In this document: positions 9,076-18,972 of the stretch, in pieces
Layout: each line of letters opens with the position of its first letter
Position numbering within the stretch: the stretch's first letter is position 1
Source: a bacterium
GTDB taxonomy: Bacteria; Dependentiae; Babeliae; Babeliales; UASB340
DNA: 29,355 nt
Assembly (NCBI GenBank): GCA_030630075.1
Contig: DAOVNS010000007.1
Coordinates: 1-29,355 of the forward strand
Direction of reading: 5' to 3'
Translations under genes and position numbers: made by a program
Notes under the pieces: generated by a model
What the model was told of the DNA's origin: nothing
Database searches by the model: none
The model's input: the letters and a program-made list of their open reading frames with translations, nothing else

Positions 9076-9139
9076 TTTTCTTAACGTTTTAGCTGTTAAT
9101 AAGCAACAATGTTTATTAACAACTAAAACGTTAAGAAAA
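9076..9139 (-). promoter_or_regulatory. Long stem-loop in the nhaC-type gene leader
   Basis: Arms 9076-9102 and 9113-9139 are complementary over 26 of 27 positions (single mismatch between 9093 and 9122), with a ten-base loop. The arms carry TTAACGTTTTAG and its complement. Reading on the minus strand the stem ends only about 17 bases before the start codon and just before the AAGGA ribosome site. No proper U-tract follows on either strand, so it is not a standard terminator. It could be a 5' UTR stabiliser, a translational switch or a protein-binding palindrome. Confidence 0.6.
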
Positions 9140-9157
9140 CTTATTGAATGGTGATAT

Positions 9158-9283
9158 TTATTTTCGTTTCAATTTAGAAAGAGAACAAAAGAAAGGTTTT
9201 TGCTTAGAAGAAAACGGTTTGATAGAGGAAGAAGAAATATAAAAAACATTATTATAAATGTCTAAGTCAGTTACATGTAGCAT
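9158..9283 (-). CDS. Possible small protein upstream of the nhaC-type gene (low confidence)
   Basis: A 41-residue frame starting at an ATG with GGAAG eight bases upstream (minus strand), beginning MLHVTDLDIYNNVFYISS and ending in a basic tail SLSKLKRK. The stop lies 18 bases before the nhaC leader hairpin, so it could be a leader or independent small gene. It has no recognisable family, and the opposite strand also carries an open frame of about 33 codons, so chance is a real possibility. Confidence 0.22.
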   Translation of the reverse strand: MLHVTDLDIYNNVFYISSSSIKPFSSKQKPFFCSLSKLKRK

Positions 9284-9489
9284 GCAGGTTTCTTCCAAGA
9301 AATAAAAAATACAAGAAATGCCTTTCTTTATATAAGTAATTAAGATCTAACAAAATTAGATTATCACTAAAAGTCCTATGGAACAATAAAATAAAACCTT
9401 TATTTGGGTTTAATATTTTTGATATAGTAAATCAAAGGGGAATTTTAAGGTATAAAATAGTATTATATTTTTATATTTAGGGGGCATTG

Positions 9490-10269
9490 ATGGGAATCTG
9501 GGATATTAAAAAAATAATTTTATTTCTAATAATTTGTTCAGTTTTTCAATTTAAAAATTTATATTTCATGTCACAAAGACCAGGAACCTCTTTTTCTAGG
9601 GATCCCTTTTTAAGGCCTGGAACGGCGGGACAAAATCCTGCAAATGATCTTTTATTGCATGGTGTTAGATCAAATAATAATACTGAAATTTGGTTAGCTT
9701 TGCATAATAAGGCAGATGTGAATATTCAAGATGAGTTTGGGCAAACTCCTATACACATATTAATATTAAGTATTAATTCAATTAACAGAATCAAAAGTAT
9801 TCAAAATATACAGTTAATATTAAATCGTAATGCTGATCTTTCAATAATAGATTGTAATAATAGCAATGTTTTTCATTATGCCGCGAAGCAAGACGAGTTA
9901 GAAATTACAAAAATTTTAATGGCAAAATTAAATTCGAAAAATCCTAACAAATTATATTCTGTTTTAAATTGTAGAGACTTAGAAAAAGGCAGAACGCCTC
10001 TTCATTATGCTGTGATAAATGGAAATGTAATATTGACTGCCATGCTATTAATACACAACGCTTATTTGAAAGTAAAAGACGCTTATGAATTTACGCCAGA
10101 ATATTATATTCACAATATTAAAAACGAAGCACTTAGAAGACAATTTGAGAAACTAATCGACTCGTTTTCAGGGGTAGAACAGCCATTTTATCTTCCTGCG
10201 ATAAATAGACAGATAGATAATCAAAAACTAGCAACTTTGAAGACTAGAAATAAAACCTTTAAACGGTAG
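9490..10269 (+). CDS. Exported ankyrin-repeat protein
   Basis: Protein of 259 residues with an N-terminal hydrophobic segment (about residues 8-22) consistent with a signal peptide or anchor, then a Pro/Arg/Gly-rich stretch and at least three ankyrin repeats between about residues 58 and 215. Repeat hallmarks visible are ADVNIQDEFGQTPIHILI, a degenerate middle unit around NVFHYAAKQDELEITKILM, and GRTPLHYAVINGNVILTAML. Ankyrin repeats mediate protein-protein contacts and are expanded in intracellular bacteria as host-directed effectors; that role is inference here. The GGGG at 9481-9484, five bases upstream, favours ATG 9490 over TTG 9487. The last 42 bases overlap the 3' end of the convergent hydrolase gene. 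Confidence 0.82.
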   Translation: MGIWDIKKIILFLIICSVFQFKNLYFMSQRPGTSFSRDPFLRPGTAGQNPANDLLLHGVRSNNNTEIWLALHNKADVNIQDEFGQTPIHILILSINSINRIKSIQNIQLILNRNADLSIIDCNNSNVFHYAAKQDELEITKILMAKLNSKNPNKLYSVLNCRDLEKGRTPLHYAVINGNVILTAMLLIHNAYLKVKDAYEFTPEYYIHNIKNEALRRQFEKLIDSFSGVEQPFYLPAINRQIDNQKLATLKTRNKTFKR

Positions 10270-11478
10270 ATTTAAAAAGTCTTCCACACATTTTTTATAA
10301 AGTTCTTTTTGTTTTATGTGATTAATAACGTGAGGATTAGAAGTCACAATTGCAGCTTTTTGAGTTTTTGTGGCATTCCAAATAATTTCAAACTCAGATC
10401 GGTTAATAACCAAATCGTCTTTTCCGTAAAAGTACAAAATTGGAATATTTTTTATGTGTGGTAAATAATCCAAAATTGATACTTCATTAAATTTTGTATA
10501 AAAAAGTTTTTGCGCAAACCATGTGAGGCTGTTTTCGAACCATGGTTGCCTTACTAGCCACTTATCCTTCCAGCCACCACGTTGTGGAACAAGAATTAGT
10601 TTTGGATCTTTTGCGATTTTTTCTATGAAATTTTGAAGCGATAACCAACAACCATCAGCTATAATTCCATCATTAAATAATTTTTCTCCAGTTCTTTGTT
10701 GCCAAACAGCTTCGGACTTTATAAAAATTAATGCAGAATAACAAACTCCTAAACCTGCCACTTTTTCATAATTTTTTTTATTTTTAAATTCGTTAACTAC
10801 TGCAAAAACATCTTTTTCTTCAGCTGCGCCTAACCTGACGTCGCTTAAATTAGCTCCAAAAATGCTTTTTGTTGGTCCGTTAATCCATGTTGCTGGATGA
10901 AAATATTTAAAATCTTTTAATCCATGACCTCGATATTCCATTAAAACAATGTCGTAACCATCCGCGAACATTTCAACAAACGGAATCATTATTTCGCGCT
11001 CGTTTGTAAATCCACCACCAATAATTAAAAGCTTTTTGGAATTTTCACCTCTATCAAAAAAAGTACAATTTAATTTAATTCCATCTTCAGTTGTCACTGG
11101 AATAATCTTACCTTGTTGATGTGCCGGAGATTTTGGATTTAAATAATGCGCTTTAATTTTTTTAGGACTTCTTATAAATCTTGTATTGAAAAAATCAGAA
11201 TCGTTAAGATGTTGATATTGTTCTTTTGTGCGATAGGTTACTTCTTTTGGTAATTCAAAACTGCCAGCTTCTTCGCAAATTCCGTATTCTGTAACTTTAT
11301 AACTTGAATAAGCGACTTCAGTTCCGTATGCGTAGGTAACAGGAGTTGGAGCATCAAGATAGTAACGTGTTAATAATTCATTGAAATCTGAATCGTTTGC
11401 AGAAATAAATGATGTAAAAATACAAAGTGTAAAGACTACAAAATTAAATATGTAATTTTTTTTCAAAACATTTTTCAT
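10228..11478 (-). CDS. Secreted alpha/beta hydrolase family protein
   Basis: Protein of 416 residues with a typical signal peptide (basic MKNVLKKNY, hydrophobic core, cleavage likely after SFISA near residue 27). Alpha/beta-hydrolase landmarks: strand-turn LLIIGGGFTNE (about 150-160), IVLMEYRGHG (about 177-186), nucleophile elbow GLGVCYSA (242-249), acid strand ILYFYGKDDLVI (347-358), and a candidate catalytic histidine at 383 or 387 (NPHVINHIK). The elbow reads G-V-C-Y-S rather than GxSxG, so the nucleophile may be Cys246, as in dienelactone-hydrolase-like enzymes. Substrate unknown. The 3' end overlaps the ankyrin gene by 42 bases, tail to tail. The start has CAGG just upstream. Confidence 0.75.
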   Translation of the reverse strand: MKNVLKKNYIFNFVVFTLCIFTSFISANDSDFNELLTRYYLDAPTPVTYAYGTEVAYSSYKVTEYGICEEAGSFELPKEVTYRTKEQYQHLNDSDFFNTRFIRSPKKIKAHYLNPKSPAHQQGKIIPVTTEDGIKLNCTFFDRGENSKKLLIIGGGFTNEREIMIPFVEMFADGYDIVLMEYRGHGLKDFKYFHPATWINGPTKSIFGANLSDVRLGAAEEKDVFAVVNEFKNKKNYEKVAGLGVCYSALIFIKSEAVWQQRTGEKLFNDGIIADGCWLSLQNFIEKIAKDPKLILVPQRGGWKDKWLVRQPWFENSLTWFAQKLFYTKFNEVSILDYLPHIKNIPILYFYGKDDLVINRSEFEIIWNATKTQKAAIVTSNPHVINHIKQKELYKKCVEDFLNLPFKGFISSLQSC

Positions 11479-11600
11479 ATATAACCTGACTAAATCGCTA
11501 ATGATCGATCAATAGCTTTACGATAAACTATTTCTTCTGTAAGTTTGTAATAGTATAGTTTATACCGTAAATATAGTAGTTTTTCAAACCGGTGGCTTTT

Positions 11601-12944
11601 ATGGAAATAAAATTAACAAATACTTTGTCTCGAAAAAAAGAAGACTTTAAACCTTTAAAAGATAAAAATGTAAAACTTTATGTATGCGGAGTTACTCCAT
11701 ACGACTATTCTCACATTGGTCACGGTAGGTGTTACGTTAATTTTGATACTTTATTTCGGTTTTTAAAATTACTTGGTTATAAAGTTGAATATGCAAGAAA
11801 CATTACAGATATTGACGATAAGTTACTAAAAAAAGCAGAAAAAGAACTTGGTGATCAAAACAGATATACCGAAATTGCAGAAAAATTTACCAAATATTAT
11901 CACGAAGATATGCAAGCTTTAAATTGTCTTGTTCCGACTTATGAACCAAAAGTTACCGAAAATATTCCAGAAATTATAAGTTTTATTGCAAAACTTATTG
12001 AAAAAAAACATGCATACGTAATTGATAACGATGTTTATTTTGATGTTCTTTCCTTTCCTAAATATGGAAAACTTTCTGGCAAAAAATTAGAAGACCTAGA
12101 AATGGGATCTCGCGTAAAAGTTGATGAACGCAAAAAACATCCTGCAGATTTTGTTTTGTGGAAGGGAAACAAGGATAGTCAGTTTTGGAAATCTCCTTGG
12201 GGCTACGGTCGTCCCGGTTGGCACATTGAATGTTCTGTAATGGCATCAAAATATTTGGGTGACACAATTGATATTCATGGCGGTGGAATGGATTTAACTT
12301 TTCCTCATCACGAAAACGAAATTGCACAATCCGAAAGTTTAACGCAAAAACCTTTTGCAAATACTTGGATGCATAATGCATTCATTAATATTAATAAAGA
12401 AAAGATGTCTAAATCGTTGGGTAACTTTTTTACATTACGAACGGTTCTAGAAACTGTTAATCCAATGGTTTTGCGATTCTTCTTTTTACAACATCACTAC
12501 AAAACACCAATTGAATTTAGTTTAGTTGATATCAAAGCAGCTGAAGTTGCATACAAAAAACTAATTATTGCGTTAGATCCCGAAGAAAAAATCAATCAAG
12601 AGTTTTCACTTCTTGAATATGAAAAATATCCAATTATCGAAGAAATGATTCAAAGTTTATGTGATGATTTAAATACACCAAAACTTTTAGGAATTCTATT
12701 TAGTCATTTAGATGAAATACGAAAAGATCTTGAACTTCGCAAAATGGTTAAGGCTTTCTTAAAACAAACTCTTGGATTAACGTTTGAAAACATTGAAGAA
12801 GAAAAAGAAATTACACCAGAAATTCAAGAGTTAATTCAAAAACGCGAACAGGCTAGAAAAGATAAGAATTGGAAAGTTGCTGATGAAATTCGCGATCAAC
12901 TAAAAGATATGGGTTATGATATTCAGGATTCAAAAATAAAATAA
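11601..12944 (+). CDS. cysS: Cysteinyl-tRNA synthetase
   Basis: Class I aminoacyl-tRNA synthetase of 447 residues. It begins MEIKLTNTLSRKKEDF and carries the zinc/cysteine segment YVCGVTPYDYSHIGHGR with the HIGH signature, WHIECSVMASKYLG, the conserved DIHGGGMDLTFPHHENEIAQ, and KMSKS followed by LGNFF. The C-terminus has the typical ARKDKNWKVADEIRDQLKDMG helix. An in-frame GTG at 11592 exists, but ATG 11601 matches family N-termini and has GGTGG five bases upstream. It stands alone, divergent from the hydrolase gene, with a 122-base upstream region that should contain its promoter (TATAGT at 11572 is a plausible -10 without a clear -35). Confidence 0.96.
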   Translation: MEIKLTNTLSRKKEDFKPLKDKNVKLYVCGVTPYDYSHIGHGRCYVNFDTLFRFLKLLGYKVEYARNITDIDDKLLKKAEKELGDQNRYTEIAEKFTKYYHEDMQALNCLVPTYEPKVTENIPEIISFIAKLIEKKHAYVIDNDVYFDVLSFPKYGKLSGKKLEDLEMGSRVKVDERKKHPADFVLWKGNKDSQFWKSPWGYGRPGWHIECSVMASKYLGDTIDIHGGGMDLTFPHHENEIAQSESLTQKPFANTWMHNAFININKEKMSKSLGNFFTLRTVLETVNPMVLRFFFLQHHYKTPIEFSLVDIKAAEVAYKKLIIALDPEEKINQEFSLLEYEKYPIIEEMIQSLCDDLNTPKLLGILFSHLDEIRKDLELRKMVKAFLKQTLGLTFENIEEEKEITPEIQELIQKREQARKDKNWKVADEIRDQLKDMGYDIQDSKIK

Positions 12945-12949
12945 GAAAA

Positions 12950-12971
12950 AGCCCTGCGTATCTGCAGGGCT
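12950..12971 (-). terminator. Terminator between cysS and the agmatine deiminase gene
   Basis: Perfect 8-base-pair stem AGCCCTGC (12950-12957) / GCAGGGCT (12964-12971) with loop GTATCT. Read on the minus strand it is followed directly by a T-run, so it should end the deiminase transcript; on the plus strand, after cysS, the downstream T-run is weaker. Confidence 0.8.
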
Positions 12972-13004
12972 AACAAAATTTAACTCAAAAAGAAAAAAAT
13001 AAAG

Positions 13005-14186
13005 TTATAATGCGGGTTGCTCATTGCTAATGCAATTTAATCCTCCTCCTCCAGCATTAAGTGGCTCTGGATTTATTTGAATTATTTTATGGTTAGGAAA
13101 AAGTTTTTGCATCGTATTTAATGCTTCTTGATCAGTTTTTTTAAACGAGTTACTTCTACCTGGTTTATAATATTTGGGCAAAATAATAACATTATTACTG
13201 ATAAGGTAGTTACAATAACTAGAGGCTAAAAGTAACTTAGCAGGTTCCTCAATAATGATTGGACTTTTGATTTCAATCTGGGAGTTTTGTATCTGGATAT
13301 ATTTTGAATCATTTTTATCAATTTCATAGATGAGGTCATCAGGATAAGGAATTCTTATGATTTCTAGTGGTTGCCCATCTTGGTCGGTCTGTTTTTTTAG
13401 AAATTCATAATTTTCTTCCATGTTCTCATAAGAAATTTTAGCTATCGGAGATTTGTTTGCTTGCTCTTGAGTGACTTGGGCTAACAAAATTGTTCGTGAA
13501 TTTACAAAGCGACAACATTCATCTACATGACCACCAGCACCCATGGCATAAACGTTTCCAGGAAGTAGAGAGTTAAATGTTTGTACATCGTTGGCTAATC
13601 CCTTTTTAATCCAAATAATATGTTTAAAATGATAAGTTTTTTTTAAAAGATCTTCTATTTCTTTTATAGAAAGATTGGGATTACGTTGGCGCTCCACTAT
13701 TTCATTTACAATTACTGAGCCTTTACTATTAAATGACTTGCCTCCTCCTTCACCAGTATAAACAGTTTTTTCAACTGGAATATTAAGAAGCTTTCCTAGA
13801 GTCTGGGGCAAATTATTTGGCTGAAGATTTCCACCCCATTCGTTGAAGTTTGACTGAACTATTTTTAATTTATCTCCGGATTTAAGCCAAATTGGACCTG
13901 TATCTCTAAGCCAAATATAGCTATGTTTGATAACTGGAATTTCTATATTTTCTAGAGATATCTTATTTTGCACTAACAATTGTTGGAACGAACTAGCTTG
14001 TTGTTTATCATTGGCTAAAATTCTTATTTTTACGAACGGCAATAAATTCTTAATCATTTCTATTTGGACGTCTTCTATTGTTTTTGGCCCGTAGGAAAAT
14101 TTAACTGGGTCAAGAAATTGTTCTGTAGGTAGAGCGAAATTAATATGGGATTGTGGTTCCCATCTTGCTGGAACATGCCAATTCAT
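13005..14186 (-). CDS. aguA: Agmatine deiminase / peptidylarginine deiminase family enzyme
   Basis: Guanidino-group-modifying enzyme (PF04371 type), 393 residues from the chosen start. Active-site motifs are RDTGP (about residues 94-98), EGGG near 147-149, GHVDE (219-223) and the C-terminal glycine run with the catalytic cysteine, GGGGLNC (Cys385). Family members hydrolyse agmatine to N-carbamoylputrescine, a route to putrescine. The motif before the cysteine usually reads GGGNIHC; here His is replaced by Asn and Asn by Gly, so substrate preference may differ. The frame extends to ATG 14222, but ATG 14186 has AAGGA eight bases upstream and matches the usual MxxPAxWEPQ N-terminus. The upstream tlc gene on the same strand ends in its own terminator, so this is probably a separate transcript. 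No aguB partner is visible. Confidence 0.8.
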   Translation of the reverse strand: MNWHVPARWEPQSHINFALPTEQFLDPVKFSYGPKTIEDVQIEMIKNLLPFVKIRILANDKQQASSFQQLLVQNKISLENIEIPVIKHSYIWLRDTGPIWLKSGDKLKIVQSNFNEWGGNLQPNNLPQTLGKLLNIPVEKTVYTGEGGGKSFNSKGSVIVNEIVERQRNPNLSIKEIEDLLKKTYHFKHIIWIKKGLANDVQTFNSLLPGNVYAMGAGGHVDECCRFVNSRTILLAQVTQEQANKSPIAKISYENMEENYEFLKKQTDQDGQPLEIIRIPYPDDLIYEIDKNDSKYIQIQNSQIEIKSPIIIEEPAKLLLASSYCNYLISNNVIILPKYYKPGRSNSFKKTDQEALNTMQKLFPNHKIIQINPEPLNAGGGGLNCISNEQPAL

Positions 14187-14297
14187 TATAAGTTTCCTTA
14201 TTATTAAAAAAAAATTATTCATTACTTAAGTAAGAAACCAAACTTTTGAGAGAGTTTATAAAAAATTATTTATTAAAACAAGAGTGATTAATTGCAA

Positions 14298-14335
14298 AAA
14301 AAAAGAGTCAAGCAAAAATGCCTGACTCTTTTTTT
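14298..14335 (-). terminator. Rho-independent terminator of the ATP/ADP translocase gene
   Basis: Stem of AAAAAAAGAGTCA and TGACTCTTTTTTT plus an inner GC/GC pair after one mismatch, loop AAAAAT. On the minus strand it starts 23 bases after the translocase stop and is followed by a long T-run. Confidence 0.85.
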
Positions 14336-14358
14336 AACTTAGATAGTAAAAATGTTAC

Positions 14359-15720
14359 TTATTCAACAATTTTACCTTCATCTTGTAATTTACCAAATGC
14401 TTTACCAAGTAAGCCGGCAACAAATATCCAGAAACCAATAACTCCTAATGAAATCAATGTTCCATAAAGAAGTAAGTCTGGAAGTGATGTTCTAAATGTA
14501 CCTGTAATTGCAGAACCTATACCTTTAGTTGTTCTGTTTCCAAATACATCAATCCAACTTTTAGCTTTAAACTTAACGTCTTTACTTGTTGGAATGTACA
14601 TAACTTCTTTTGTTGGATTATTTAATGTGTAGTTTAAACCTTTAATTGCAATCATTGCGCCAAAAAGTGTCCACATGTATGTAATATCTGCTAATCCAAG
14701 TGTTTTTAGAATAAATATTCCGGTAACCAAAACGCCAATCATTGTAGGATAAGAAATAAGACAAAATTTGAGTCCAAATTTTCTCATGAAAAAACTTGTT
14801 CCTAAAAGAGCGAATGTTAAAGAAATAACACCAACGCTCATTCCAAATTTTGCATTGAAAGCAGCGAAAGCATCTCTAGAAAATTGACCTGATGCAATAA
14901 GTTTCATTTGGAAGTCTAAAACTGTAGCGATAATTTCATAAGATGTTGCTACAACAAAAATTCCCATAACATACGGTTTTGTTAGAAGGAGCTTTAATCC
15001 ACCCATAAAACCAGTTTTGGCTTTAGCTTTTCCAGCTTTATCTCTTTCTTCAAGAACTTCATTTTGAGGAACAACTTTTGTATAAAGAAGAATCATCAAG
15101 GGAACAATCAACATTGATAAACCGGCAACGGAAAGCAAAACAGGGGAACCAACTGTTTGTGCAAATTGAGCAACCATTCCAGCACCTAAAAGTTGTCCGG
15201 ATTGACCCAAGAAGAAAATCATTCCGTAACCTTTTTTAGCATCATCAACTCGCATTACGCTTGCAACGAATGCCCAAAAGAGTGCGATTAAAATTGAGCT
15301 ACTTTCAATAGCAACATAAATTACCCATCCGATGATTTTTCCTGGAATCCAAGAAGTCATGGAATAAAAGAATGATGTTTGATCAATTGCACCAGTAGTT
15401 GTATATGCTGTGAAAATTGAAATAACGATAAATAGTGCACTATAAAAAGAACAAAGCAAATAAAAAAGTTTGTCTTTTTTAAGGACGTCTACAAGTTTTC
15501 CGTAAAACATTACAACAAAAATATTAACTACTAAAGATAATAGTTTTGCATAAGGAACCCATGAAAAACCTACGAGTGATGAAAAGAGAGCGTCTTTTAG
15601 TGATCTGATAAGCCAGTAGTTGCCGATGATGAACAAAAAGGTTACAGCCAAAATACCAAACTTTTTGATATCTTCGTCTGTAAGGTCACCCCAAAAAAAG
15701 TGAACTAATTTACGTAACAT
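14359..15720 (-). CDS. tlc: ATP/ADP translocase (nucleotide transporter, Tlc/NTT family)
   Basis: Inner-membrane carrier of 453 residues with about 11-12 transmembrane segments. The N-terminal FGILAVTFLFIIGNYWLIRSLKDALF, the central SSSILIALFWAFVASVMRVDDAKKGYGMIF and the C-terminal NPTKEVMYIPTSKDVKFKAKSWIDVFGNR are hallmarks of Tlc/NTT transporters (PF03219). Such proteins are essentially restricted to obligate intracellular bacteria and plastids and exchange host ATP for bacterial ADP, or import other nucleotides; which one cannot be decided here. Ribosome site GAGGAGA is about eight bases upstream, among the strongest in this window, suggesting high expression. It lies directly downstream of atpDC on the same strand. 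This gene is the best evidence for an energy-parasitic lifestyle. Confidence 0.95.
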   Translation of the reverse strand: MLRKLVHFFWGDLTDEDIKKFGILAVTFLFIIGNYWLIRSLKDALFSSLVGFSWVPYAKLLSLVVNIFVVMFYGKLVDVLKKDKLFYLLCSFYSALFIVISIFTAYTTTGAIDQTSFFYSMTSWIPGKIIGWVIYVAIESSSILIALFWAFVASVMRVDDAKKGYGMIFFLGQSGQLLGAGMVAQFAQTVGSPVLLSVAGLSMLIVPLMILLYTKVVPQNEVLEERDKAGKAKAKTGFMGGLKLLLTKPYVMGIFVVATSYEIIATVLDFQMKLIASGQFSRDAFAAFNAKFGMSVGVISLTFALLGTSFFMRKFGLKFCLISYPTMIGVLVTGIFILKTLGLADITYMWTLFGAMIAIKGLNYTLNNPTKEVMYIPTSKDVKFKAKSWIDVFGNRTTKGIGSAITGTFRTSLPDLLLYGTLISLGVIGFWIFVAGLLGKAFGKLQDEGKIVE

Positions 15721-15835
15721 ATGTTCGATCTCCTCGAAAAAATAAAAAATAATTAAAAAAACTCAAAATTTTGATAGCTATTAAAAATAATTGCTAAAAA
15801 TAAAAAATATCCCGACCCCCAAAGGAATAAGGAAC

Positions 15836-15857
15836 CTGTAATTTATCAGAATTACAG
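15836..15857. terminator. Small hairpin after atpC
   Basis: Perfect 8-base-pair stem CTGTAATT (15836-15843) / AATTACAG (15850-15857), loop TATCAG, 23 bases beyond the atpC stop on the minus strand. There is no T-run on either side, so it is a weak terminator candidate or an RNA-end stabiliser. Confidence 0.35.
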
Positions 15858-15880
15858 TAAACAATCAATGATCGGCTAAG

Positions 15881-16138
15881 TTATAAATCTAGAATTACAA
15901 CAGCTTTATTATCTTGAACCTTAAAAATACCCCCGTAAGTATCAAAACTTTCGATGGTTTGATGTGTGGCGTCTTTGTATCGAAGTTTTCCACGATATTT
16001 TATTGTTGAAATAATTGGAGTTGAATCAAAACTAACAATAAAGTTTCCGTTTGGAGAATGAACATCTATCCATTCAACCATTACCGTTTTGTGACCGGTA
16101 GTACGAATGATTTTAAATTCAAATATTTTTTCTGACAT
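15881..16138 (-). CDS. atpC: F1-ATPase epsilon subunit, short form
   Basis: 85-residue protein right after atpD (22-base gap). It matches the N-terminal beta-sandwich of epsilon: FEFKIIRTTGHKTVMVEWID, then SPNGNFIVSFDSTPIIST where family members read PGxxGxxGVLPGHxP, GKLRYKD, and GGIFKVQDNKAVVILD at the end. The usual C-terminal helical hairpin (about 45-50 residues), which inhibits ATP hydrolysis in E. coli, is missing; the stop follows directly after the sandwich. Assignment rests on this pattern and on position behind atpD. A short or absent helical domain is known in some lineages. Confidence 0.72.
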   Translation of the reverse strand: MSEKIFEFKIIRTTGHKTVMVEWIDVHSPNGNFIVSFDSTPIISTIKYRGKLRYKDATHQTIESFDTYGGIFKVQDNKAVVILDL

Positions 16139-16160
16139 AGTTTTAATATTTTACTTTAAA

Positions 16161-17648
<1,488 letters not shown>

Positions 17649-17666
17649 TCAAAATTTGTAACATCA

Positions 17667-17695
17667 TTACCAAGTTTTTAAAACTAAACTATACT
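17667..17695 (+). promoter_or_regulatory. Candidate sigma70-type promoter for the lipase-like gene
   Basis: TTACCA (17667-17672), 17-base spacer, TATACT (17690-17695), 54 bases before the ATG at 17750. It matches 4 of 6 and 5 of 6 consensus positions, in the divergent intergenic region shared with atpD. Confidence 0.42.
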
Positions 17696-17749
17696 CGGAA
17701 TAAGCAAATTCTTTTAGAAACAAGATACTTAAAAAGATTAAAAAACAAA

Positions 17750-18925
17750 ATGATTACTAAAAAATTAACAATAACCTTAATTTCTATCAGTCTGCTGAGC
17801 ATTATTATTACAGGCAAAATTCCTGTTAATCAAATAATTAGTAAATCTGTTGATGAATTAACAGATCAAAAGTCTAAGAAATTAGAAAGCCAAGAACATT
17901 TAATTACTTTATTTGTTCACGGAACAGTTCTACCAGTTCCTTCCTTTTCTGCATTAAATCATTCATTTAATAAGTACACGCCAAAAGCATCTAGTTGTTA
18001 TCAGAAATATCTTAATTATTTACGAGATGAAGTTTATGCAATATGCCAACCAAGCCAAGGTTTTGGTTTAAAGAAAATAAATTTAGAAGAAGAAAAAAAT
18101 AAAAAAAATGACATTAATTATTTATATGTAAAATCTTACGAAAAGATACTTGAAAAAGTAGATCAAAACAAAAATCAAAAAAAATCTTTTTATACTTTTG
18201 GCTGGAATGGCCGACTTGATCATGAAAAAAGAGTTCAAGCAGCAGAAGAACTTTACAAAAACTTAGTCACAGAACTTGAAAAAATAAAAAAAGAAAATCC
18301 TCACCAAAAGATAATACTCGAAGTAATAGCACACAGTCATGGTGGAAATGTTGTTCTTAATCTTGGACAGGCAGAACAGAAATTTAAAAGAAATCTATTA
18401 ATAGATAAAACAACATTGCTTGGTACGCCCATACAAAACGAAACCAAAAATTTTGTTCATTCTGACGTCTTTAAAAAGGTTTATAATTTTTATTCCAAGG
18501 GAGATATGATTCAAGTAATTGATGTTATCTCCACGAGTGCTAAATCAAGAAGGAAAATTAAAACAGAGTTGCCGTCTTCAAAAGTAGTTCATGTGCAACT
18601 TCGCGCAGGCAAGCTAAATCCTAGGCACACCGAATTATGGTTGTGGGGAGAAAGAGCGCCTATTATTTTTAGAAAAGACATATCTTTTTATCCATATCCT
18701 ATTGCAACTTATGTTCCGATTATTACAAGTTATATAGAAAAAAATTTACCGGAAGCTAAAAAATTAAAACTCAATATTGAAAAACACAAAAATTCTTTAG
18801 ACTTTAATTTTTTTGATAAGTTTTTAACTCAAACAAATTCTTCGATTCAAGAAAAATCAAATCATATCTATGCGCTTGCTGATCTTGAGCAATTAAGAAA
18901 TCAGGTTAAGCAAAAAATACTTTAA
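17750..18925 (+). CDS. Exported alpha/beta hydrolase, lipase-like
   Basis: 391-residue protein with an N-terminal hydrophobic segment (about residues 6-22), so exported or membrane-anchored. The hydrolase core begins with LITLFVHGTVLPVPS (oxyanion-hole HGT, about residues 51-65) and has the nucleophile elbow IAHSHGGNVVLNLG (about residues 196-209), where AHSHGG matches the serine elbow of lipases and esterases. Then comes TLLGTPIQNE, a strand-turn common in triacylglycerol-lipase-like and PGAP1-like proteins. A charged Lys/Glu-rich insertion lies between. Later candidates for the acid and histidine (YSKGDMIQ, PRHTELW) are plausible but not certain. Substrate unknown; an envelope or host-lipid target is only a guess. 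It stands alone between atpD and secA. Confidence 0.68.
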   Translation: MITKKLTITLISISLLSIIITGKIPVNQIISKSVDELTDQKSKKLESQEHLITLFVHGTVLPVPSFSALNHSFNKYTPKASSCYQKYLNYLRDEVYAICQPSQGFGLKKINLEEEKNKKNDINYLYVKSYEKILEKVDQNKNQKKSFYTFGWNGRLDHEKRVQAAEELYKNLVTELEKIKKENPHQKIILEVIAHSHGGNVVLNLGQAEQKFKRNLLIDKTTLLGTPIQNETKNFVHSDVFKKVYNFYSKGDMIQVIDVISTSAKSRRKIKTELPSSKVVHVQLRAGKLNPRHTELWLWGERAPIIFRKDISFYPYPIATYVPIITSYIEKNLPEAKKLKLNIEKHKNSLDFNFFDKFLTQTNSSIQEKSNHIYALADLEQLRNQVKQKIL

Positions 18926-18972
18926 TTCATCGATCTATAAGACTTCTTTTATAAAAAAACCATTTTTGGTAA

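Larger units (their letters stand above)
9059..9486. other. Intergenic region between nhaC-type gene and ankyrin gene
   Basis: 428 bases between divergent genes. It contains the leader hairpin, a possible 41-codon minus-strand ORF (9158-9283) and a small inverted repeat around ATCTAA/TTAGAT (about 9344-9364). Close to the ankyrin gene the sequence becomes A/T-only with TATA-like boxes (TATAAA at 9451, TATTAT at 9461), but no convincing -35 partner. I see no tRNA or other structured RNA. Confidence 0.5.

Noticed and set aside
12058..12381. 107-codon minus-strand frame inside cysS
   Set aside because: Covers the conserved CysS catalytic core on the other strand; no independent support.
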